Source of the DNA: Allomesorhizobium camelthorni
Lineage (GTDB): Bacteria; Pseudomonadota; Alphaproteobacteria; Rhizobiales; Rhizobiaceae
NCBI RefSeq assembly: GCF_011045125.1
Contig: NZ_JAAKZF010000001.1
Location: 186,001-250,000, forward strand
Direction: 5' to 3'
Length of the DNA: 64,000 nucleotides
Below are positions 1-9,414 of this stretch, piece by piece. The position numbers and the translations under genes were made by a program. A model generated the notes under the pieces. The model had not been told where the DNA came from and ran no database searches. It saw only the letters and a list, made by a program, of their open reading frames with translations. Positions within the stretch are counted from its first letter, which is position 1. The number at the start of each line of letters is the position of its first letter.

Positions 1-948
1 GTTATTTCGAAGAGGTTGCAATTCGTCAGTCTCGGCGAAGATGGCAGCGCGCGAGACGAGGGGCCCGCTCCTTATCTCGATCTTCGCCCACTGACCTCCG
101 AGGAGCATGATCTGTGCAAAGACGCACTGGAGGCGAACTGGCTGAAGCAAGACCTATTGGCGCGAGCGCGAACATATGTAAGCCAGCATCTCGTTACCGG
201 ACATCTGGAAGAGGTCCGTACGCGCCGCCTCGCCTATATTCGGAAAGTCGAGGAGGCAGTCCGCGTCCGTCTCAAGAAGGAAATTGCCTATTGGAACCGA
301 CGCGCCGATCAACATCGGCTCAACATCAAGACGGGAAAGGATGAACGATTGGCGTTTGCCCAAGCCGAGGAGCGAGCGTCACGACTGGCCGATCGACTGG
401 AAATCCGGCTGTTGGAGTTGAAGAAGGAGCACGATATTTCCGCCGCTTCGCCGATCATTCGCGGCGGAGCGCTCGTCATTCCAGCCGGCCTTCTAGCGAG
501 CCTCAAGGGCGAAACAGTTTTCCACGACGGATTTGCAGAGGAGACGGAAGAAACCGAGCTTCTCGCGATGAATGCTGTTATGGAGGCCGAACGGGCGGCC
601 GGGCGTAATCCTGCCGACGTCTCCATGCACAATCGCGGTTGGGACATTGAGAGTGTCACAGCTGAGGGGGAATTAATATTTCTTGAAGTTAAGGGTCGCG
701 TCATTGGCGGACGGGAAATCATTGTGACGAAAAACGAAATGCTCAAGGCCCGCAACGCCGGGGACCGTTACCATCTTGTTTATGTGCCAATCGACGCCGG
801 GTTTTCCGGTCAACCGCAATATCTGTGCGATCCTTCGCGCCACCTATGGGACGAAGGTGAATTCAGAGACATCTGCCGGCATTATGCGGTCAAAGACATT
901 TTGGCGCTTTCAGCCAACTCTCCGAAAGTTGCGGAGTTCGGGCGCTGA
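1..948 (+). CDS. Helicase of Hma-type defence operon, C-terminal part (partial at left edge)
   Basis: The frame is open from base 1 with no convincing start, so this is the C-terminal part of a larger protein cut by the window edge. The first stretch is helical and charged, ending in a coiled-coil-like region rich in E, R and K. The last third is a recognisable DUF3883 domain: a helix with ERAAGR, then GWDIES, then a strand with FLEVKGR, a fold that resembles restriction-nuclease-type domains and commonly ends SNF2/superfamily 2 helicases of phage-defence operons. The helicase motifs themselves would lie off the window, so the helicase identity is inferred from this tail and from the two downstream genes. 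Its stop overlaps the next start by one base (TGATG), showing translational coupling to the methylase. Confidence 0.75.
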   Translation, partial: VISKRLQFVSLGEDGSARDEGPAPYLDLRPLTSEEHDLCKDALEANWLKQDLLARARTYVSQHLVTGHLEEVRTRRLAYIRKVEEAVRVRLKKEIAYWNRRADQHRLNIKTGKDERLAFAQAEERASRLADRLEIRLLELKKEHDISAASPIIRGGALVIPAGLLASLKGETVFHDGFAEETEETELLAMNAVMEAERAAGRNPADVSMHNRGWDIESVTAEGELIFLEVKGRVIGGREIIVTKNEMLKARNAGDRYHLVYVPIDAGFSGQPQYLCDPSRHLWDEGEFRDICRHYAVKDILALSANSPKVAEFGR

Positions 949-3893
949 TGACTGGCCGGGCACGGCTGAAACTGATCGAACATTCTCTGCCGCTAGAGAA
1001 GATTAACCTCGCCTCTATCCGAGAAAAACCGCTCTGGCGTGGCCACCCATCCGGCTTGCACAAATGGTGGGCCCCTCGGCCTTTGGCAGCCTGTAGGGCG
1101 GTGCTTTTTGGGCAATTGGTTGATGATCCATCCGCCTGGGAAGACAAGTTCCCTACCGAGGAGGAGCAGGCCAAGGAACGCCGCCGGCTTCACAAAGTTA
1201 TTGAGGACATGGTCGAGTGGCCATCGTCCGATGCTAAGGACCAGAAACGGTTCGAGACCGCTATCGAGGTAGCGCGTTATGAGATCGCCCGTTCGGTGGC
1301 AAGGGAACTTGGCGATGAAGCGCCAACTCACCCTCAGGCGGTGCTGGACTATCTTAAAGAGAGGGGACCGTCGGTCTACGATCCGTTTTGCGGCGGTGGA
1401 GCGATCCCGCTGGAGGCGCAACGTCTCGGCCTTCGTGCCTATGCATCCGACCTCAATCCGGTCGCGGTGTTAATCACTAAGGCACTCACCGAGTTCCCGC
1501 CGAAGTTCGCCGGATTGCCACCTGTACATCCGGAAGTGAAGAAAGAACGCGACCTTGCGGGGCGCGACTGGAGAGGCGCGCAAGGTCTTGCCGAAGATGT
1601 GCGCCGCTACGGGCAATGGATGCGCAGCGAAGCAGAAAAGAAGATTGGCGAACTTTATCCCCAGACGACGTTACCAGATGGTTCGAAGTCGACTGTTATC
1701 GCGTGGTTGTGGGCACGCACGGTCGCCTCTCCGGACCCCGCGCAGAAGGGCGCACATGTGCCTCTCGTATCTTCATTCACGTTGTCTTCAAAAGCGGGGA
1801 AGGAGGCTATCGTCGTTCCGGTGAAAGACGCCACCACTAAGGATGGTTGGCGCTTTACGGTGAAGTCTGTCGGGGTGACCAAAGAGGAGCTGGCAACCGC
1901 CGCGAACGGAACCAAAGGGGCGGGACGAGGATCGAATTTCACCTGCCTTCTGAGTGGAGCCACGATCTCCGGCGGATACATCAAATCAGAGGGTATGGCT
2001 GGCCGCCTCGCTGTCCGACTTATGGCGATTGTTTCGGATGGGGTGCGATCACGCTTCTATGAAGCACCTAATGATACTCATGAGCTCGCGGCTGAGATCG
2101 ACCGGCCAACTGCACCGGAATTGGAACAGGCAGTCCCTGAACGTCTCACCGGGGGAACTTGCTTTCCTTATGGGCTAACTACGTTCGACAAGCTGTTCAC
2201 GTCACGCCAGTTAAAAGCTTTGACGACCTTTTCCGATCTGGTGGCTGATGCACGGGTCAAGGTGCTCGAAGCTGCTCGATACTCTGCCGCTTTTTCCAAT
2301 CACCAGGATCCCGATCGATCACTCGCCGATGGTGGAACTGGAGCGACAGCATACTCGGAGGCTGTGGCTACATATTTGGGACTTTCAACGTCCAAAATGA
2401 CAATGTTCGTTTCGACCCAAAGTCGGTGGCGGTCAGGCGAGGGAAAAACAGCGCCAGGATTTGGACGCCAAGCCCTTCCCATGATTTGGGACTTCGCTGA
2501 GATTAACCCATTCGCTGGAGCTGGAGGCGATCTAGAGCAGGTTATTTCGAGCGGCGTCGGCTTTCTGCAGATGCCCGTTTTAGCTGCCGGTAGTGTCCAA
2601 CAAAAAGTGGCCCAAAACAATGACTACCGTAAGAATTCGCTCATATGCACCGATCCTCCTTACTATGACAATGTAGCTTACGCCGACCTCTCGGATTACT
2701 TCTACGTATGGTTACGGAAGAGCCTCAGGCAGATATTTCCTGACCTGTTCAGACGCTTAGTAACACCGAAGGACGATGAATTAGTAGCTACTGCCTATCG
2801 CCATGGAAGCGACGAGCGCGCCGAGCGTCACTTCATGACCGGAATGTCGCAGTCTCTAGAAGCAATGCGTGCTTCTTCGCTCGACGCCCCTGTCGTCATT
2901 TATTACGCATTCAAACAATCTGAGACACGGGCAGTCGGTGAAATTTCACCGGGCTGGGCCGCGTTCCTGCAAGCAGTCGTTAATGCTGGTTTGCAGGTAG
3001 ATGCAACGTGGCCGCTGCAGACCGAAATGGCTACACGCCAGATTGCTTCGGGGACTAACGCCCTCGCATCCTCAGTTGTCCTCGTCTGTCGTTCCCGGCC
3101 CGAGGACGCAAAGACCATCGGCGTTCGTGACTTCCTCCGCGAGCTGAAGCCGGCGATGAAAAAAGCTATCGAAGAACACCAGAAGGCAGGCGTCCCGCTG
3201 CCCGATCGGCGACAGGCGGCAATCGGTCCAGGCATCGGCATCTTTTCAAAGTATGCGTGGGTACGTGAGATAGATGACAGCAGGATGAGCGTCGCAAGAG
3301 CGTTGGCGCTTGTTAACCGCGAGATCGACGAAGCGCTGAGCGAAGGTACCGAAGCACTCGATCCGGAGACCCGTTTCGTGCTCGAATGGTATGAAATGAG
3401 GGGCTACAAGCTCGTCGAGAAAGGGGCAGGAACCGCGATAAGTCAATTAATGAGCTTCAACCTCACAGAGGGCCGCATGAACAGTTCCGGTTTGTTCCGT
3501 TCGCGTGGCGGCGATGCGAAGCTCCTGACACGCGGCGAAATGCAGGAGGCCGACCCGCAATGGAGCCCGTCCCGCGATGGCAGTTTCACCGTTTGGGAGA
3601 TGGCGCAGCATATGGCCAGCGTGTTCCACGCCGAAGAGGGGGGGGTGGATGACGCAGGCCGCATCCTCGCCGAGAGCCGGCGCTCTGGGCCAGACGTTTT
3701 GCTTGTGGCCGAGCGCCTTTTCGAGATCGCCACGAATAAGGGCGACAATGACGAGGCTCTGGTCTGGAACCAACTTCAGACAGCGTGGCCAGAAATCGAA
3801 CGGGCTGCTGACCGCGCCGAGGAGGCCGGCATCGGCTCGGCACCCGTTCAAGCTCAATTTGATTTCCCGGCACTCCGTAAGGAACAGATATGA
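948..3893 (+). CDS. DUF1156 adenine-type DNA methyltransferase (Hma methylase)
   Basis: 981 residues. The N-terminus (about residues 8-60, with the GLHKWWAPRP block) is the DUF1156 signature. DPFCGGGA at residues 145-152 is the SAM-binding motif I, followed by ASDLNPVAV. DPPYYDN at about 569-575 is the catalytic motif of the N6-adenine/N4-cytosine group. The order motif I, long insert, DPPY, is normal for this large family. Partners are a helicase upstream (1-bp overlap) and a DUF499 ATPase downstream (ATGA overlap), so the three are one translation-coupled operon. By family knowledge the protein should modify host DNA for self/non-self discrimination in a predicted anti-phage system called Hma. 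The recognition sequence cannot be told from the protein. Methylase identity is secure; the role in defence is inferred from context. Confidence 0.85.
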   Translation: MTGRARLKLIEHSLPLEKINLASIREKPLWRGHPSGLHKWWAPRPLAACRAVLFGQLVDDPSAWEDKFPTEEEQAKERRRLHKVIEDMVEWPSSDAKDQKRFETAIEVARYEIARSVARELGDEAPTHPQAVLDYLKERGPSVYDPFCGGGAIPLEAQRLGLRAYASDLNPVAVLITKALTEFPPKFAGLPPVHPEVKKERDLAGRDWRGAQGLAEDVRRYGQWMRSEAEKKIGELYPQTTLPDGSKSTVIAWLWARTVASPDPAQKGAHVPLVSSFTLSSKAGKEAIVVPVKDATTKDGWRFTVKSVGVTKEELATAANGTKGAGRGSNFTCLLSGATISGGYIKSEGMAGRLAVRLMAIVSDGVRSRFYEAPNDTHELAAEIDRPTAPELEQAVPERLTGGTCFPYGLTTFDKLFTSRQLKALTTFSDLVADARVKVLEAARYSAAFSNHQDPDRSLADGGTGATAYSEAVATYLGLSTSKMTMFVSTQSRWRSGEGKTAPGFGRQALPMIWDFAEINPFAGAGGDLEQVISSGVGFLQMPVLAAGSVQQKVAQNNDYRKNSLICTDPPYYDNVAYADLSDYFYVWLRKSLRQIFPDLFRRLVTPKDDELVATAYRHGSDERAERHFMTGMSQSLEAMRASSLDAPVVIYYAFKQSETRAVGEISPGWAAFLQAVVNAGLQVDATWPLQTEMATRQIASGTNALASSVVLVCRSRPEDAKTIGVRDFLRELKPAMKKAIEEHQKAGVPLPDRRQAAIGPGIGIFSKYAWVREIDDSRMSVARALALVNREIDEALSEGTEALDPETRFVLEWYEMRGYKLVEKGAGTAISQLMSFNLTEGRMNSSGLFRSRGGDAKLLTRGEMQEADPQWSPSRDGSFTVWEMAQHMASVFHAEEGGVDDAGRILAESRRSGPDVLLVAERLFEIATNKGDNDEALVWNQLQTAWPEIERAADRAEEAGIGSAPVQAQFDFPALRKEQI

Positions 3894-6800
3894 ACAATCG
3901 CGATCGTATCGCCCAACTTTTGGCGCTTATTGAGCGTGGTTGCCTACCCTTTGTGCAGAAGCATCTAACGGCCCAGCTTGGTGCAAACTGGCGGCGCACG
4001 GCGCGTATGCCGCAATCCCTTTCGCCCATGGCCGACTTAGATGCTTACGCGCTGCTATACGCCATCAACAACAATTGGCGCGAGGTCTTTCAGAACGTCC
4101 TCAAAATGGAAGTGCGCGACGCGGCCTCCGCCGCATTGGCCGGCCGCAACAAATTCGCGCATTCTTCAGGCGCGATCGACGACCAATTGGCGCTCCGCGC
4201 GCTTTCGGGTGGGTCGGATTTGCTCAATGCTGTCGGTGCGAAAGACGAAGCTGACCGGGCTTCAGCTTTGCTGAAGGGCTTGCTTACGGCGATGGCCAGC
4301 CCAACCATAGCAACAGGACAAGCTCAGCCGGCAGGCCCACTAGCCGAACCAGCGACGCCACATCGTCCCACGCTTACGCTGACACCCAACCGCACAAAGG
4401 CCCAGGAACCAACGCAGGAGGATTTCTTCGGCGGAGGCGAGGTGGAAGGGTTGAAGCCTTGGCGTGTGGTGTCACCCCCGCGCGAAGATGTTCTGACAGG
4501 CAGGCTCGATAAGGACAAATTCGCGGCCAATCTCGCCGCCGCCGACCGCGCCGAGGGCGAGGAAACCTACGCCGATCCGATCGAGTTCTTCAACGCCACC
4601 TACTTAACCGCCGGCTTGCGGATGACGCTCGAAAACGCCGCCAAACGTCTCAGAGGTGGCGGTGGCCCTTCAACGATCGGACTGCAAACTAATTTCGGTG
4701 GTGGCAAGACCCACACACTTCTGTCGCTGCTGCACATGGCTCGGCTTCAGGACCTGAGCCGTGCTGACAACTTGTCGTCGATCGCTACCGAGATCGGTTC
4801 CTCCAATCTTGGAGAAGTGAACCTTGCGGTCTTCAGCGGCAGTGACAAAGGGCCGGACATACCGCTAGCGACCGCAGATGGCCAAGCTGTTAGGACCCTA
4901 TGGGGTTATCTGGCCTGGCGGCTGGCAGGGCGTGAAGGTCTGGCGCTTGTGAAACCATCCGAGGAGGCAGGTACCAGCCCCGGTGCGGAAGTCTTTCAGA
5001 AAGTGCTAACGCTGACGGGGCAGCCGTCGCTGATCCTGCTCGATGAGTTGGTCGTGTTTGTTCGTCAGCTAACCGGCGAACGCTACAACGCGCACCTCTC
5101 TTTCCTGCAATCACTGACCGAAGCCGCGGCACAAATCCCAAATGCTCTTATCGTCGGTTCGCTGCCGGAAAGCGATCTTGAGGCCGGCGGGACCGAGAAA
5201 GGACTGGAAACGCTCCGCACGCTGGAAAAACTGTTCGGGCGAACACAATCGGCTTGGCAGCCGGCTCAGGGTTCAGAGACCTATTCTGTAGTTAGGCGTC
5301 GCTTGTTTCAGGAGTTGGATACGGAGGGCGAGAAGCAGCGTAAGCGCACGGTGGAGCGCTTTGTAAAGCTCTATCGCGATCACAAATCGGACTTTCCGTT
5401 AGGCACTGGCGAGCGCGACTACGCCGACAAGATGATGGAAGCTTATCCCATCCATCCGATGCTCTTCGACAAGCTGTCGAACGAATGGGGTGCTCTAGAA
5501 AAATTCCAGCGCACGCGCGGCGTGCTCGCGCTTTTGGCGCGTACGATCTTTGCCAGCTATCGCGAGCGTAGCGACGAGCCACTGATCCTGCCGAGTTCGT
5601 TGCGCGTGGATGATCCGGCAGTTCGTGGCGCGCTACTCGAACCGCTCCCTGGCCCTGTATGGGGATCGATTATCGAAGGCGAAGTCGATGGGGACACTTC
5701 GCTGCCGGCTGAGATGGAAAGCCGAAGGCAGCGCTACCGGAATGATCAGGTTGCCAGGCGCGCAGCGCGTGCTGTGTTTGTTAGCACAGCTCCTGCAGGA
5801 GATGCGCGCGGCGGCATCACTGGTCCAGAACTTAGGCTCGCCTGCGTCAAGCCGGGTGAGCAGATATCCATATTCGGTGATGCGCTTCGCGAAATAGCAG
5901 AGAGGTCAGCGCACCTCTATGAGACGGAAGGCCGCTATTGGTACGGCCCCCGCGCGACGCTAAACAAACTGGCTGATAACCGACAGCTCGACGTGGACAA
6001 TGATGCCGCCGATGCTGAGATCATCAAGTTCCTTAAGATAGACGAACGAGCCAAAAGCAGTTGGGGTCGGGTCCATACCGCACCGGATAGAGCCTCGGAA
6101 GCGGAGGACCGCCCAACTTCCGGGTTGGTGATCCTTGACCCCAATCATCTTTACCAGGCCGGGGGTGGATCAGTCGCGGAAATCGAAGCGTTGGACGGGG
6201 TGGACCGCCGTGCTGGAGGCCAACGCAAATATCGCAATGCCCTCATCTTTCTTGCTGCCGACGATCGCGGACTTGAGGATGCTCGTCGCACGGTTAAGCG
6301 GATGATGGCATGGAAGGGCATCGTCGACGACCGCAGCCTCGATCTGACCGACAGCCAAAAATCCGATGCGCAAAGCCGTTTTACGCAGGCGGAAAGGGCG
6401 GCGAAAGATACCGTTCGCAAAGCGTGGTCGCATCTGCTTGTGCCGACGCTTTCGGTGACGGATCAGAGCGTTGTGGTGCTGGAGCATTTTGCGATGCGGC
6501 TTTCGGGTCAGCGCACCCCGGCGGAGGCGGCGTGGGATAAGGCGTCCGAGGCGGCAGTCATCTCAACAACGCTCGGTCGCCGGAGCTTCACCGAGCGAAT
6601 GCTGGAGCTTTGGCCTCAAGGGAAGCCTGACCTCCCGGTCGATCAGGTGCGCGATTGGTATTTCGAGTTCCTGCATATGGAGCGACTGAGGGACGAGGTC
6701 GTTCTGGCGAGTGCGATTTCCGATGCCGTGGCCGATATGGATGCTGAAAGTGCGAAATTCGCGCTGGCCGCAGGCAAGGCTGATGACAACTATCGGGAAC

Positions 6801-7207
6801 TGCAGTTCGCCAGGAACGTGCCCGTGCGTTTTGGCCAAGAAATGGTGATGGTTCTCCGGGAGATTGCGGAAGCAGCAAAGCGGCGGGATCAAACCAGCGA
6901 AGGTGGAGCAGCCAGTTCCACCACGACGAGCGGTTCTGGCACCCAGGGCCAGGCCGGCTCGGCGCGACAAGACGTGCGACCAAGGCGTTTTTCCGGCGTG
7001 GTTGAACTGGACACCATTCGTGGTGCGATGAAGGTTTCTCAAGTCTTCGAAAGCGTTATTGCCGAACTCGACCGGGCCGAGGGCACCACCTTCCGTATCG
7101 TGCTTGAAGTCCAAGCCGAGACCCCAGAGGGCTTCTCGAAGGATGTCGAGGATGTTGTATCAGACAATACTCAAGCTCTCGGCTTTTCGAGAAAGCAATT
7201 CGACTAA
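3890..7207 (+). CDS. DUF499 AAA-like ATPase with N-terminal Swt1-like HEPN region (Hma ATPase)
   Basis: 1105 residues. Residues 1-115 form a helical module containing LDAYALLYAINNNW and R86-NKFA-H91, which fits the Swt1-like HEPN region often found at the N-terminus of DUF499 proteins. A low-complexity linker rich in P, T and Q follows. The ATPase core has a Walker A (FGGGKTH, residues 269-275) and a Walker B (LILLDEL, D385-E386). Near the C-terminus a Ser/Thr/Gly-rich linker (about 1000-1025) precedes a last small domain. The start codon overlaps the methylase stop (ATGA). The gene completes the helicase-methylase-ATPase triplet. No DUF3780 gene, a partner sometimes seen with DUF499/DUF1156 operons, is found in the 3' flank. 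Family assignment is strong, mechanism unknown. Confidence 0.82.
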   Translation: MNNRDRIAQLLALIERGCLPFVQKHLTAQLGANWRRTARMPQSLSPMADLDAYALLYAINNNWREVFQNVLKMEVRDAASAALAGRNKFAHSSGAIDDQLALRALSGGSDLLNAVGAKDEADRASALLKGLLTAMASPTIATGQAQPAGPLAEPATPHRPTLTLTPNRTKAQEPTQEDFFGGGEVEGLKPWRVVSPPREDVLTGRLDKDKFAANLAAADRAEGEETYADPIEFFNATYLTAGLRMTLENAAKRLRGGGGPSTIGLQTNFGGGKTHTLLSLLHMARLQDLSRADNLSSIATEIGSSNLGEVNLAVFSGSDKGPDIPLATADGQAVRTLWGYLAWRLAGREGLALVKPSEEAGTSPGAEVFQKVLTLTGQPSLILLDELVVFVRQLTGERYNAHLSFLQSLTEAAAQIPNALIVGSLPESDLEAGGTEKGLETLRTLEKLFGRTQSAWQPAQGSETYSVVRRRLFQELDTEGEKQRKRTVERFVKLYRDHKSDFPLGTGERDYADKMMEAYPIHPMLFDKLSNEWGALEKFQRTRGVLALLARTIFASYRERSDEPLILPSSLRVDDPAVRGALLEPLPGPVWGSIIEGEVDGDTSLPAEMESRRQRYRNDQVARRAARAVFVSTAPAGDARGGITGPELRLACVKPGEQISIFGDALREIAERSAHLYETEGRYWYGPRATLNKLADNRQLDVDNDAADAEIIKFLKIDERAKSSWGRVHTAPDRASEAEDRPTSGLVILDPNHLYQAGGGSVAEIEALDGVDRRAGGQRKYRNALIFLAADDRGLEDARRTVKRMMAWKGIVDDRSLDLTDSQKSDAQSRFTQAERAAKDTVRKAWSHLLVPTLSVTDQSVVVLEHFAMRLSGQRTPAEAAWDKASEAAVISTTLGRRSFTERMLELWPQGKPDLPVDQVRDWYFEFLHMERLRDEVVLASAISDAVADMDAESAKFALAAGKADDNYRELQFARNVPVRFGQEMVMVLREIAEAAKRRDQTSEGGAASSTTTSGSGTQGQAGSARQDVRPRRFSGVVELDTIRGAMKVSQVFESVIAELDRAEGTTFRIVLEVQAETPEGFSKDVEDVVSDNTQALGFSRKQFD

Positions 7208-7276
7208 ACGAAAGGATGCCTTAACGAAGGATCGCGCATCTCAGACACGATCTCCCAACGACGACGTATCGAGCTG

Positions 7277-8203
7277 TTAGGCCGCCTGTTCGAGTTCCAG
7301 CACATGGTTGCCTATTTCAGGCACAGTCACCCGTGGAATGACAGCGATGTCTCGCTTTCTTCCCTGCTCTCCCAACTCGTCAACCACCTCCAGCACATCA
7401 CCAAACTGCTTTTCGGTAATGTGCGGATCGTACTTATCCTGATGTTTAACAATCATCTCATACTTTCGCTGGCGATCTAGCGCACCAGCAGCGTCGCGAT
7501 CCTGTTCCAGATCCCACATCAAACGTTTGATATGGTCGATTATCGTGTTGGACCGCTTTGCAGGCAGCGTAGCGAAATTGGCTACGAGGGATGAGCCGGC
7601 AAAGCCAATGTAAATGTCTTGCGCACGGGGCTTCCGTTTTCGTTCACGTTTTTCACGAATTTCGGCATGGAAGAAGCTCGATAGTCGTGGCCTATGTTGT
7701 TCGACATATTCCAACACGAGAACCGGCAAACGGTCCGCTTTAGCTTTGGCCTCAGCCGATACCGGCAGTACCTCTTCGGAGCGTTCGATCCTTTCCGCCA
7801 GGCCGGCATCATAAAGCGACGAAAGCGAAGCGAGCCATGTCGTCGCGATCTGCTTCAAACTGCTGCCTTCACCTTCCCTCAACTCGCCCATGGTGATCCC
7901 CGAGAATGTCTGTCGAGGCTCGTGCAATGCAGTTTGCCCTCGTTCAGACAAATCCGATTTCAGTACGTCAAGCGCGACGCGGGCAGCAAGTAAAGCTGTC
8001 TCTGCGCCATCGCCGAACAAACAATGGAGCCGCCGCCATGCATTTGCTTCAGCGAGATAAAAATCGGTTTCCGTCGCGCTGGCCACTCCGATAACCAGGT
8101 TCTCAGGTGAACTGAGGCGAGGTGAAAATAGTACTGGCGTCCACAATGCTCTCAGATGATCAGCACGGCTAGGAAAGCCATCATTGGTGAAGATCACACT
8201 CAT
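7277..8203 (-). CDS. Unrecognised 308-aa protein paired with a HipA-like kinase
   Basis: I do not recognise a named family. It starts at an ATGA overlap with the end of the HipA-like kinase gene, so the two are co-translated. The N-terminal 80 residues (LWTPVLFSPRLSSPENLVIGVA, then a strand and a helix with LLAARVALDVL) have the general shape of DUF3037-type partners that accompany other HipA-like kinases, but this is only a resemblance. The middle (about 160-200) is strongly basic (EIREKRERKRKPRAQ). The C-terminal 100 residues contain DRQRKYEMIVKHQDKYDP and an acidic helix. It has no signal peptide or membrane segment. Its 3' end faces the DUF499 gene with a 69-bp gap and no obvious terminator. 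Confidence 0.6.
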   Translation of the reverse strand: MSVIFTNDGFPSRADHLRALWTPVLFSPRLSSPENLVIGVASATETDFYLAEANAWRRLHCLFGDGAETALLAARVALDVLKSDLSERGQTALHEPRQTFSGITMGELREGEGSSLKQIATTWLASLSSLYDAGLAERIERSEEVLPVSAEAKAKADRLPVLVLEYVEQHRPRLSSFFHAEIREKRERKRKPRAQDIYIGFAGSSLVANFATLPAKRSNTIIDHIKRLMWDLEQDRDAAGALDRQRKYEMIVKHQDKYDPHITEKQFGDVLEVVDELGEQGRKRDIAVIPRVTVPEIGNHVLELEQAA

Positions 8204-9033
8204 ACCAGCAACCCGAGAGCTTCCGACGCCAATCGCGGAACGTGTTGCACGCGGGCATTCAGGAAGGCCACGAGGGCTTCAAAATCTCCTCGCGCCAGAA
8301 TGTGAGCGACGTAGTTCAGTTCGCCCAATCGAGCAAGTTCTACCCCATTAAGACGCGCAGGCAGAGCACCCGCAGGGCCGGCGATTTCCCGCCTTCGATC
8401 ATCGGAAATCGTCGGGGTAAGCCAGTGTGACAAGCGGTTGTTATACTGGGCGTCAGGTTGGAAATGCGCTGGCTCCCATCCGGGACCAGTAAAACTGTGC
8501 CCGTGGTCGATGAGCCAAATCTCACTGCGGCCTGAGAAGAGCAGATTTCCCTCGTGCCGGTCAGTGTTGGCGATCCACGTGTCAAAGCCATACATTCCGG
8601 CCGCATCGTTCCATGCCGCCAATTTCTCTCGGATCAGGGGTACCTTGCCTGGATCGCCACAATAAATCTGCTGAACATTTTCAGCATGTGTGTCGGCAGA
8701 TGCAAAGACCAAATGTCCACTGCCATCAGCCAGTGGGCAACGCGAAACCGCCAATATTCCCGGCTCCACTCGCGCGATTATTGGCATAGGTATGGGCAAT
8801 TTCGACGCCAGGCCTATTGCAGCTGCCATGACCTCGTTTGCGAGCTGGCGCGCGCTCAAATCTTTGATGATTGCCTGTCGGGCCTCGCCATCGGCGCACA
8901 GGACTTGACCGCGAAAGGTGTCGTTCACGTTGCCCAATTTGAACGGGCTTGCACCATGAAGCACTGTTCCGAGAACAAGATGCACCGGAGTTTCACCTTG
9001 CCCACCGGCGCTCTGCCGATCGGTCTGCTCCAT
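8200..9033 (-). CDS. HipA-like protein kinase
   Basis: 277 residues from the chosen start. K57 in AIIKDLS is the probable ATP-binding lysine. DRHEGN (158-163) is the catalytic loop of the HipA/PI3K-like fold, and IDHGHSF (175-181) is the metal-binding motif, D176 taking the place of the DFG aspartate. The frame is open upstream to 9216, but ATG at 9033 has a GGGGGG ribosome site four bases before it and begins just before the conserved N-lobe, so the upstream part is likely leader. Such short stand-alone kinases lack the HipA N-subdomain and usually sit beside a small partner; here that is the coupled 308-aa gene. Substrate is unknown. A toxin-like or defence-related role is inferred from the island setting. 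Confidence 0.75.
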   Translation of the reverse strand: MEQTDRQSAGGQGETPVHLVLGTVLHGASPFKLGNVNDTFRGQVLCADGEARQAIIKDLSARQLANEVMAAAIGLASKLPIPMPIIARVEPGILAVSRCPLADGSGHLVFASADTHAENVQQIYCGDPGKVPLIREKLAAWNDAAGMYGFDTWIANTDRHEGNLLFSGRSEIWLIDHGHSFTGPGWEPAHFQPDAQYNNRLSHWLTPTISDDRRREIAGPAGALPARLNGVELARLGELNYVAHILARGDFEALVAFLNARVQHVPRLASEALGLLV

Positions 9034-9414
9034 CCATCCCCCCCGATGACGACCGGAACTGTCAAAACTACCGAACGATTTTTCAAATACAAGTCTCTCG
9101 TCACAGCCCCGATCAGATTTCCCGGATGCTGACGTTACTAGTGCAATTGATTGCACCAGCTCGAAGGCCCGCCCTCGCAATGAGTAATTGCTTGCCTGCT
9201 GCCGGTGGCGGCGCACGAAAATAGCCGTTTTGTAGGTCGTGATAAGTGGGTGTTATCGGAGGTTAGAGGTTATCTTAGACCATCCATGGCCGGGCGTCTT
9301 ACGGACAAACTTCCGTGGTGCTTTCTCGGCGAAGGGTTGGCGGCGCACAGCCCACAGAGCCGCCGGAAACCGCGCTGACCTGTCCTCAAGCCAAGCATTT
9401 TTCCGGGTTTCGGG
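9034..9414. other. Intergenic leader of the kinase operon
   Basis: About 380 bp between the kinase start and the next gene on the same strand. No gene is supported; the open frame reaching 9216 lacks a start with a ribosome site. It contains the 16-bp palindrome at 9141-9156. On the minus strand a TTGACA lies about 20 bases before the kinase ATG, too close to serve as a -35 box for it. I could not settle the promoter. Confidence 0.4.
9141..9156. repeat. 16-bp palindrome, copy 1 (kinase upstream region)
   Basis: GTGCAATTGATTGCAC, a perfect inverted repeat of GTGCAAT/ATTGCAC around TG; the symmetry extends weakly to CT and AG three bases outward. Copies with 15 of 16 and 14 of 16 matches lie at 12619 and 15639. 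Its place 108 bp before the kinase ATG suits an operator, but a recombinase site is also possible. Confidence 0.45.

Noticed and set aside
9034-9216. A 61-codon N-terminal extension of the HipA-like kinase
   Set aside because: ATG 9033 has a strong ribosome site next to the conserved N-lobe, and the extension is Arg/Ser-rich and crosses the palindrome.
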